Assembly (NCBI GenBank): GCA_910587205.1
Contig: CAJULZ010000127.1
Span: 1 to 7,208, forward strand
Source of the DNA: an uncultured Oscillospiraceae bacterium
GTDB taxonomy: Bacteria; Bacillota; Clostridia; Oscillospirales; Oscillospiraceae
Direction: 5' to 3'
Length of the DNA stretch: 7,208 nucleotides
The position numbers were made by a program, and so were the translations under genes. Positions 1 through 5,073 of the stretch are shown piece by piece. A model generated the notes under the pieces. It made no database searches. It was not told the origin of the DNA and worked only from the letters and a program-made list of their open reading frames with translations. How positions within the stretch are numbered: the stretch's first letter is position 1; every line of letters begins with the position of its first letter.

Positions 1-4
1 ACCA

Positions 5-622
5 ATGGATGAATTCAGAGGGGAAAACAAAATCGTACTGCGGGGGCAGGCCGCGGGCCAGCCCGCGCCCTCCCACCGGAACCACGGGGTGGATTACTAC
101 ATCGTCCCGCTACGGGTGCCCCGGCTGTCCGGGGTGGACGACGTGCTCAACCTGGTGACGGCCGACCCGGACCCCGCGCTGTGGGCGCAGGGGCGGTGGG
201 TATCCGTCCAGGGCGAGGTGCGATCCTACAACAACCGCACGGGCCAGGGCAGCAAGCTGGTCATCACCGTGCTGGTGCGCTCTGCCCAGCCGGACCCTGT
301 GGAGGAGGGGGAAAATCGCCTGGTGCTGGCCGGGGCGCTGTGCCGGAAACCCAACACCCGGCGCACCCCCCTGGGCAGGGAAATCTGCGATCTGCTACTG
401 GCCGTCAACCGCCCTTACGGCCGGGCGGACTACCTGCCCTGCATCGCTTGGGGGTCCCTATCCACCCATTGCGGCGGGCTGGAGGTGGGCGACCGGTTAC
501 GACTGGAGGGCCGGCTGCAAAGCCGGCAGTACCACAAAATCGTGGACGGCGAACAGGTGGAACGGACTGCCTTTGAGATCTCCGTCATGAATCTGCTGCC
601 CGCAGAAGACGAATGCCCCTGA
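5..622 (+). CDS. Tandem OB-fold single-stranded DNA-binding-like protein
   Basis: The 205-residue protein looks like two SSB-type OB folds in tandem. Domain 1 spans about residues 8-93 and contains GRWVSVQGEVRSYNN followed by a KLVITVLVR strand. Domain 2 spans about 103-199 and contains GREICDLLLAVNRPYGRADYLPCIAWG followed by GDRLRLEGRLQSR, a classic SSB core pattern. Domain 2 is closer to the SSB consensus than domain 1. The C-terminus (LLPAEDECP) is mildly acidic but lacks the terminal DDDIPF-type tip by which typical SSBs recruit partners. A role in binding single-stranded DNA during replication, repair or uptake is inferred from the fold only. The ATG is 4 bases from the window edge, so its ribosome binding site cannot be seen and the true start could lie further upstream. 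It converges on the uracil-DNA glycosylase gene. Confidence 0.75.
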   Translation: MDEFRGENKIVLRGQAAGQPAPSHRNHGVDYYIVPLRVPRLSGVDDVLNLVTADPDPALWAQGRWVSVQGEVRSYNNRTGQGSKLVITVLVRSAQPDPVEEGENRLVLAGALCRKPNTRRTPLGREICDLLLAVNRPYGRADYLPCIAWGSLSTHCGGLEVGDRLRLEGRLQSRQYHKIVDGEQVERTAFEISVMNLLPAEDECP

Positions 623-635
623 ACATCGTCTTCTA

Positions 636-661
636 TTCCTTTTTCTTGAAGGAAAAAGGAA
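636..661. repeat. Palindrome between convergent genes (copy A of a recurring hairpin)
   Basis: Arms 636-645 and 652-661 are perfectly complementary over 10 bp (TTCCTTTTTC / GAAAAAGGAA), with the loop TTGAAG. It lies in the 49-bp gap between two convergent stop codons, so it could end transcripts from both sides. However, no run of T follows the stem on either strand, so it is not a textbook intrinsic terminator. The same CTTTTTCTTGAA core recurs at 3092-3119 and 3210-3236. Confidence 0.7.
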
Positions 662-671
662 AGCCCTTGAC

Positions 672-1280
672 CTACTCGTACACCTCCGGGCAAACCTCCC
701 GGATCTTCGCCCGGATGGACCGCAGGTCGGCAAAGGTGTCCGGCTTCTTCGTGGGGTCCCGCAGGAGCGCCGCGGGATGGTAGATAGCGGTATAAAACGC
801 GCCGTCCTTCTCCACCCATTGCCCATGCTCCCTGGTGATACGGTAATCCGGCTTGATCAGCCGCATGGCGGCAATGCGCCCCAGGCATACCACCACCTTG
901 GGCCGGATCAGCTCCATCTGCTCCCACAGGTAGCCGATACAGGCGTCCTGCTCGGTGTTCAGTGGATCCCGGTTCTTGGGCGGGCGGCACTTTACAATGT
1001 TGGTAATGTAAAAATTTTTCTCCCGGCTCAGGCCCACCAGGGACAGCATCTCGTCCAGAAGCTGTCCGCCCCGGCCCACAAAAGGTTCGCCCTGGAGGTC
1101 CTCATTCTCCCCAGGACCCTCGCCAATGAACATGACCCCGGCGTCCCGCGGGCCTTTCCCAAACACCACGTTGGTGCGGGTGTCCGCCAGGGCGCACCGC
1201 TGGCAGCCCATGCACCGGCGCTGTAATTCTTCCCAATTTGGCACAGTACCATCCCCCCAGATTTTCCATTCTTTGTCCAT
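672..1280 (-). CDS. Family 4 uracil-DNA glycosylase (4Fe-4S)
   Basis: This enzyme removes uracil from DNA, as the first step of base excision repair after cytosine deamination or dUMP incorporation. Numbered from the ATG (202 residues), the four iron-sulfur cysteines typical of family 4 are visible: C26 and C29 (CxxC), then C98 (IVKCRPPKNRDP) and C114 (EQDACIG), 16 apart. The uracil-pocket motif GEGPGENED is at 53-61, followed by GEPFVGRGGQLLD, and the second active-site motif HPAALL starts at 168. The start is doubtful. The ATG overlaps an extended -10 box and has no Shine-Dalgarno. A GTG at codon 13 (1242-1244) has a G-rich stretch 8 nt upstream and gives a 190-residue protein with CxxC at 14/17, matching the usual family length. 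The gene is divergent from the T-box operon and convergent with the SSB-like gene, so probably monocistronic. Confidence 0.93.
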   Translation of the reverse strand: MDKEWKIWGDGTVPNWEELQRRCMGCQRCALADTRTNVVFGKGPRDAGVMFIGEGPGENEDLQGEPFVGRGGQLLDEMLSLVGLSREKNFYITNIVKCRPPKNRDPLNTEQDACIGYLWEQMELIRPKVVVCLGRIAAMRLIKPDYRITREHGQWVEKDGAFYTAIYHPAALLRDPTKKPDTFADLRSIRAKIREVCPEVYE

Positions 1281-1284
1281 TATA
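1279..1284 (-). promoter_or_regulatory. Extended -10 promoter element for the glycosylase gene
   Basis: On the minus strand the sequence TGGTATAAT gives a perfect -10 hexamer (1284 to 1279) preceded by the TGn extension. No convincing -35 lies 16-18 bp upstream, as is common for extended -10 promoters. Transcription would start near 1271-1273, inside the longest reading frame, which favours the downstream GTG at 1242-1244 as the real start. Confidence 0.55.
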
Positions 1285-1330
1285 CCACAATTTTTCCGGG
1301 GCGGCTACGGCAAGTTTGGGGAATCTTTGG

Positions 1331-1359
1331 TTGACAACCGCAAAAAAACAGTGTAGAAT
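1331..1359 (+). promoter_or_regulatory. Sigma-A-type promoter of the T-box/aspS-gatCAB operon
   Basis: A perfect -35 TTGACA (1331-1336) and a -10 TAGAAT (1354-1359) are separated by exactly 17 bp. The predicted transcription start is near 1366, a few bases before the T-box stem I. The spacer is A-rich. Confidence 0.88.
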
Positions 1360-1365
1360 TTCCTC

Positions 1366-1651
1366 AACAATAAAAAAGCCAATGGCATTGACGAAGACCG
1401 CCCCTCACGGCGTCCGACAGAGAACGCGGGCCACCGACTGAAAGCCCGCCCCGGAAAGACGAGATGGCGCAACACTTCTGAGCCGGTGGTCCGAACCCCC
1501 AAGGGCGGGGGCGTAGGGCCGTCCGTCTTCCCTACGTTATCGGGGCTCGAAAGAGGTCCCTTGCTGGAGGGGCAACGCGGGTGGTACCGCGGAATAATCT
1601 GGTTATTCCGTCCCGGACTGTACGTTTGTACAGTCCGGGACTTTTATTTTT
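1366..1651 (+). promoter_or_regulatory. T-box riboswitch leader, tRNA-Asn type (AAC specifier), upstream of aspS
   Basis: This leader senses uncharged tRNA and controls transcription readthrough into aspS-gatCAB. Stem I can be drawn as GGC 1384-1386 / GCC 1482-1484, a kink-turn-like TGA, then GAAG 1393-1396 / CTTC 1475-1478. Above these come CGCC 1399-1402 / GGCG 1466-1469, CTC / GAG, TCCG 1413-1416 / CGGA 1452-1455, the AGAGA bulge (1419-1423), and a 6-bp distal stem 1426-1431 / 1444-1449. The specifier loop 3' strand is then CAACA (1470-1474); the triplet before the last A is AAC (Asn, 1471-1473). Further hairpins lie at 1496-1511 and 1512-1536 (7 bp), and a GAAA-capped one at 1546-1555. 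The T-box GGGTGGTACCGCGG is at 1579-1592. The antiterminator pairs 1578-1581 with 1612-1615, leaves the 7-nt bulge TGGTACC, and continues as 1589-1597 / 1603-1611. It captures the base of the terminator stem, so the two are mutually exclusive. Confidence 0.93.
1610..1651 (+). terminator. T-box attenuator (intrinsic terminator)
   Basis: A perfect 14-bp stem pairs 1610-1623 with 1628-1641, closed by a GTTT loop and followed by TTTTATTTTT (1642-1651). It forms when the antiterminator does not, that is, when the cognate tRNA is charged. Its 5' base (GTCCCG, 1610-1615) is shared with the antiterminator. Confidence 0.95.
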
Positions 1652-1655
1652 TAGC

Positions 1656-1680
1656 CCCCGCCGAAGCAGGTTCGGCGGGG
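1656..1680 (+). other. GC-rich hairpin in the aspS leader after the attenuator
   Basis: The arms CCCCGCCGAA (1656-1665) and TTCGGCGGGG (1671-1680) form a perfect 10-bp stem with the loop GCAGG, four bases after the attenuator T-run. No T-run follows, so it is not a terminator. It could stabilise a processed 5' end of the readthrough mRNA or belong to a dispersed repeat. The remaining leader (1681-1771) shows no other clear element except a weak Shine-Dalgarno (AAAGGG, 1757-1762). Confidence 0.6.
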
Positions 1681-1771
1681 AGAACAGGCGCAAGGAAGCG
1701 GGCGCAGTTTTTGCCTCAGGCGGAACCGAGACCCAGCGAACTTTGCGACGGAAAAGAAAGGGCTGAATGTT

Positions 1772-3091
1772 ATGAAGTTCGTCACCGGCACATGCGCAAA
1801 AACATCCACTTGGCAAGACCTCGCGGAGGGCGGGCGCAATAACCGGCCCGTCACCGTCCACGGCGCCGTTCACTCCCTGCGGGATATGGGCGGCCTGGCC
1901 TTCCTCACCCTGCGGCTGGCCCGGGGGACCGTCCAGTGCGTGTGCACGCCGGGCCTCCTCCCCGGGGGGCTGTGCGAGGAGTGCGCCGTAGAGCTGTCCG
2001 GCACGGTGCGGGACGAGCCCCGCGCCCCCGGCGGGTTCGAGATCGCTGCGGAGACGCTCACCGTGCTGTCCCGCCCCGACGCCCCTATGCCCGCGCCCCT
2101 GTCCAAGCGGGCGCTGGGCCTAAACCTGGACACCGAGCTGGCCCTGCGCCCCGCCGTCCTGCGCCATCCCCAGGCGCGGGCCGTGTTCAAGCTCCAGGAG
2201 GGGCTGGCGAGGGCGTTCCGGGACTACCTCACCGGCCAGGGCTTCACTGAAATCCACACCCCGAAGATCGTCCATGCCGGGGCGGAGGGCGGCTCCAACA
2301 TCTTCCGGCTGGACTACTTTGGCCAGAAAGCCTACCTGGCCCAGTCCCCCCAGTTCTACAAGCAGACCATGGTTGGGGTATTCGAGCGGGTCTTCGAGGT
2401 GGGTCCCGTATTCCGGGCGGAAAAGCACGCCACCCCCCGGCACCTCAACGAGTATACCGGGCTGGACCTCGAAATGGGATATATCCGCTCGTTTTACGAC
2501 GTCATGGAGATGGAGACGGGCTGCCTGCGTTACGCCATGGACCTGCTGAACCGGGAATACGGCCCGGAGCTGGCCCTGCTGGGAGCGGAGCTGCCCGACA
2601 CCTCCCAAATCCCCTGCCTGCGGTTCGACGAGGCCAAGCGGCTGGCGGCGGAGAAGTACGGCTATCGGGTCCGCGACCCCTATGACCTGGAACCCGAGGA
2701 GGAGGTCCATATCGGGCGGTACGCCCGGGAGGAGCTAGGCAGCGACTTTGTGTTTGTCACCCACTATCCCTCGAAAAAGCGGCCCTTCTACGCCATGGAC
2801 GACCCGGACGACCCGAAATACACTCTGTCCTTCGACCTGCTGTTCCGGGGGATGGAGGTGACCACCGGCGGCCAGCGGGTGCACGAGTACGCCGCCCAGG
2901 TGGCAAAGATGGAGGCCCGGGGGATGGATCCCGCGGAGTTTGGGAGCTACCTCATGATCCACAGACATGGGATGCCGCCCCACGGCGGGCTTGGCATCGG
3001 GCTGGAACGGCTGACCATGAAGCTGTGCGGGCTGGATAACATCCGGTATGCCAGCCTGTTCCCGCGGGATCGGACGCGCCTGGCCCCCTAA
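1772..3091 (+). CDS. aspS: Archaeal-type aspartyl-tRNA synthetase, probably non-discriminating (Asp/Asn)
   Basis: The class II synthetase charges tRNA with aspartate. At 439 residues it matches the short archaeal-type family (about 430), not the roughly 590-residue bacterial AspRS with its GAD insertion. Residues about 26-105 form the OB-fold anticodon-binding domain (GAVHSLRDMGGLAF and RDEPRAPGGFEI). The catalytic domain follows, with LAQSPQFYKQ, motif 2 FRAEKHATPRHLNEY at 214-228 and motif 3 GLGIGLERL at 406-414 (R413), ending NIRYASLFPRDR. H34 and P83 seem to fall at the OB-fold positions where His and Pro have been linked to relaxed Asp/Asn anticodon recognition. That role is also implied by the gatCAB genes downstream and the Asn T-box upstream. 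The ATG has a modest AAAGGG site 9 nt upstream. A canonical discriminating AspRS is expected elsewhere in the genome (inference). AsnRS is unlikely given the motif 2 pattern. Confidence 0.93.
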   Translation: MKFVTGTCAKTSTWQDLAEGGRNNRPVTVHGAVHSLRDMGGLAFLTLRLARGTVQCVCTPGLLPGGLCEECAVELSGTVRDEPRAPGGFEIAAETLTVLSRPDAPMPAPLSKRALGLNLDTELALRPAVLRHPQARAVFKLQEGLARAFRDYLTGQGFTEIHTPKIVHAGAEGGSNIFRLDYFGQKAYLAQSPQFYKQTMVGVFERVFEVGPVFRAEKHATPRHLNEYTGLDLEMGYIRSFYDVMEMETGCLRYAMDLLNREYGPELALLGAELPDTSQIPCLRFDEAKRLAAEKYGYRVRDPYDLEPEEEVHIGRYAREELGSDFVFVTHYPSKKRPFYAMDDPDDPKYTLSFDLLFRGMEVTTGGQRVHEYAAQVAKMEARGMDPAEFGSYLMIHRHGMPPHGGLGIGLERLTMKLCGLDNIRYASLFPRDRTRLAP

Positions 3092-3137
3092 CCTACTTTT
3101 TCTTGAAAGAAAAAGTAGGCAAAAAGAACTTGAATTC
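3092..3137. repeat. Palindromic direct repeat, copy B, after aspS
   Basis: It begins directly after the aspS stop. Arms 3092-3102 and 3109-3119 are perfectly complementary over 11 bp (CCTACTTTTTC / GAAAAAGTAGG) with the loop TTGAAA, followed by GCAAAAAGAACTTGAATTC. The same order of parts returns at 3210-3252. No T-run follows the stem, so it is more likely a processing, stability or dispersed repeat element than a strong terminator inside the operon. Confidence 0.75.
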
Positions 3138-3209
3138 GTTACCGCCATATGTTTTGTCCGACAGTTTTCGTCGGCGGCAGCCATCGCCGCGCATAACTCC
3201 GCGCCCTTG

Positions 3210-3252
3210 CTTGCTTTTTCTTGAAAGAAAAGCAGGCAAAAAACTTGAATTC
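3210..3252. repeat. Palindromic direct repeat, copy C, before gatC
   Basis: The left arm CTTGCTTTTTC (3210-3220) pairs with GAAAAGCAGG (3227-3236), with one T bulged and one G-T pair, and the loop is TTGAAA as in copy B. The tail GCAAAAAACTTGAATTC matches copy B with a two- to three-base deletion. It ends a few bases before the gatC ribosome binding site, so a hairpin here could affect gatC mRNA ends. The 72 bp between copies B and C hold only a small CCGAC/GTCGG hairpin (3158-3174) and no convincing promoter or ORF. Confidence 0.72.
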
Positions 3253-3269
3253 ATCGAGGAGAGATTGCC

Positions 3270-3557
3270 ATGAATATTGATACTGAAATGGTGGATTACA
3301 TCGCCGAGCTGTCCCGGCTGGAGCTCCAGGCGGGTGAAAAGCAGGCTATGACCGCTGAGCTGGAGCGGATTATCGCCTATATGGACGTGCTGAACCGGCT
3401 GGACACCCAGGGCGTGGAGCCCATGAGCCACGTGTTCCCGGTCAAAAATGTGCTGCGGGAGGATACGGTGGCCGCGTCCCAGGATCGGGACGAACTGCTG
3501 GCGGGCTCGCCCGCAGGGGATAAAGAGGCGTTTTTAGTGCCCAAGGCCGTGGAGTGA
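3270..3557 (+). CDS. gatC: Asp/Glu-tRNA amidotransferase subunit C
   Basis: This 95-residue protein is the small subunit of the GatCAB complex. It wraps around the GatA-GatB interface and stabilises it, with no catalytic site of its own. The family pattern is clear: SRLEL at 15-19, an amphipathic helix with IIAYMDVLNRLDT, then GVEPMSHVFPVKNVLREDTV and a C-terminal LVPKAVE. The length is normal for GatC. A strong Shine-Dalgarno, GAGGAGA (3256-3262), precedes the ATG by 7 nt. It lies 178 bp after aspS, separated by the palindromic repeats, and 13 bp before gatA, so it is clearly the first gene of a tight gatCAB unit that should be co-transcribed with aspS from the T-box promoter. Confidence 0.96.
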   Translation: MNIDTEMVDYIAELSRLELQAGEKQAMTAELERIIAYMDVLNRLDTQGVEPMSHVFPVKNVLREDTVAASQDRDELLAGSPAGDKEAFLVPKAVE

Positions 3558-3570
3558 GGGGAGGCAGACG

Positions 3571-5073
3571 ATGGAATTGAGAGAATTAACGGCGCTGGAG
3601 TTGGGCGCGGCCATCAAAAAGGGAGAGGTGTCTATGGCCGAAGCCGCCCAGGCGGCGCTGGACCGGATTTCCGCCCAGGCCGGGGTGCTGAACAGCTTTA
3701 TCACCGTGACGGGGCAACAGGCGCTGGATCGGGCGGCCAGACTCCAGGCTGGGGCGCGAGACGCCCAAAGCCCCCTCTACGGCGTGCCCATGGCCATCAA
3801 GGACAACATCTGCACCCGTGGGGTCAAGACCTCCTGCGCCTCCAAAATCCTGGGGGACTTCGAACCCCTCTATGACGCCGCCGTGGTGGAACGGCTGGCG
3901 GGCGCTGGGGCGGTATCCCTGGGCAAGCTGAACATGGACGAGTTCGCCATGGGCTCTACCTCGGAGACGTCATTTTACGGCCCGGTGAAAAACCCTTGGG
4001 ACTTGGAACGGGTCCCCGGCGGATCCTCCGGCGGCGCGGCGGCAGCGGTGGCCGCAGGCATGGGCTGGTACGCCATCGGGTCCGACACCGGCGGCTCTAT
4101 CCGCCAGCCCGCGTCCTACTGCGGCGTCACCGGGATAAAGCCCACCTATGGCACCGTATCCCGGTATGGGCTCATCGCCTATGCCTCCTCCCTCGACCAG
4201 ATCGGCCCGCTGTGCCGGGACGCAGCGGACTGCGCCGCCGTGCTGGACGTGCTCATGGGCCATGACCGGCGAGACGCCACCAGCCTGCCGGGGCGATACA
4301 GCGATTGGAGCGGCTCGGGGCCCCGGATGGACTACGGCCGCCTGCTGGAAGGGCTGACAGGTGATATCCGGGGCATGAAAATCGGCCTGCCTGAGGACTG
4401 CTTCGGGGACGGGCTTGATGGGGCGGTCCGGACCGCGGTGCTGGCTGTGTCCGACGTGCTGGAGGGCCGAGGGGCGGAGATCGTGCCCCTCCCCTTCCCC
4501 GTACTGGAATATGCCGTGCCCACCTACTATATTATCGCCGCCGCCGAGGCCTCCTCCAACCTCTCCCGGTTTGACGGGGTAAAGTACGGATGGCGAGCGG
4601 ATGGATATGAGGGGCTGGCGGATTTGTACCGCAAGACCCGCACCCAGGGCTTTGGGCCAGAGGTAAAACGGCGCATCCTACTGGGGACGTTCGTGCTGTC
4701 CTCAGGGTATTACGACGCCTATTACAAAAAAGCGCTCCAGGCCAAAGCAGTTATCAAGAGCGCGTTCGACCGGGTATTCAGGCAGTGCGATATGCTCCTC
4801 ACCCCCGTGGCCCCCACCACCGCACCGCGCTTGGGGGAAAGCCTCGACGACCCGCTGCAAATGTACCTTGGCGATATCTACACCGTATCCGTCAACCTGG
4901 CAGGGCTGCCCGCCCTGTCCATGCCCTGCGGGTTTGACCGCCGGGGCCTGCCCATCGGGGCCCAGCTCATCGGCCCCCACTTCGGGGAGGGCGCGCTTCT
5001 GAACACCGCCCACGCATTCCAGCTGGACACAGATTACCACAGACGCACACCGAAAGGAGGCGACCCCGCATGA
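3571..5073 (+). CDS. gatA: Asp/Glu-tRNA amidotransferase subunit A (glutaminase/amidase)
   Basis: GatA hydrolyses glutamine and sends the ammonia through a tunnel to GatB for amidation of Asp-tRNA(Asn) or Glu-tRNA(Gln). It belongs to the amidase-signature family. The Ser-cisSer-Lys triad is intact: K77 in PMAIKDN, S152 in VPGGSSGG and S176 in SDTGGSIRQPASYCG, with the 24-residue Ser-Ser spacing of characterised GatA. Downstream GatA features include YGTVSRYGLIAYASSLDQIGP, PTYYIIAAAEASSNLSRFDGVKYG and TRTQGFGPEVKRRILLGTFVLSSGYYDAYY. The 500 residues are slightly more than the usual 485-490. The Shine-Dalgarno GGGGAGG (3558-3564) overlaps the end of gatC's surroundings. The last codons carry the gatB ribosome binding site, and the stop overlaps the gatB start, so translation of the two is probably coupled. 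Confidence 0.97.
   Translation: MELRELTALELGAAIKKGEVSMAEAAQAALDRISAQAGVLNSFITVTGQQALDRAARLQAGARDAQSPLYGVPMAIKDNICTRGVKTSCASKILGDFEPLYDAAVVERLAGAGAVSLGKLNMDEFAMGSTSETSFYGPVKNPWDLERVPGGSSGGAAAAVAAGMGWYAIGSDTGGSIRQPASYCGVTGIKPTYGTVSRYGLIAYASSLDQIGPLCRDAADCAAVLDVLMGHDRRDATSLPGRYSDWSGSGPRMDYGRLLEGLTGDIRGMKIGLPEDCFGDGLDGAVRTAVLAVSDVLEGRGAEIVPLPFPVLEYAVPTYYIIAAAEASSNLSRFDGVKYGWRADGYEGLADLYRKTRTQGFGPEVKRRILLGTFVLSSGYYDAYYKKALQAKAVIKSAFDRVFRQCDMLLTPVAPTTAPRLGESLDDPLQMYLGDIYTVSVNLAGLPALSMPCGFDRRGLPIGAQLIGPHFGEGALLNTAHAFQLDTDYHRRTPKGGDPA

Noticed and set aside
1589..1641. Idea that the terminator is independent of the antiterminator
   Set aside because: The terminator stem looked separate at first, but GTCCCG (1610-1615) pairs in both structures, so the switch is a normal T-box.
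1532..1873. Minus-strand frame of 113 codons over the T-box 3' part
   Set aside because: It runs through the antiterminator, terminator and leader hairpin, which fully explain the sequence.
2120..2710. 196-codon antisense frame inside aspS
   Set aside because: It is a shadow of the well-supported synthetase gene, with no ribosome binding site or known domain.
3130..3153. Internal promoter for gatC (TTGAAT ... TATGTT)
   Set aside because: The hexamers are poor and only 12 bp apart.
3092..3252. CRISPR array or intrinsic terminator pair
   Set aside because: There are only two repeat copies of uneven spacing, no array structure, and no T-run after the hairpins.
3093..3431. 112-codon minus-strand frame across the aspS-gatC gap and gatC
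   Set aside because: It is formed by the palindromic repeats and the antisense of gatC. The Lys/Phe-rich end is just the translated repeat.
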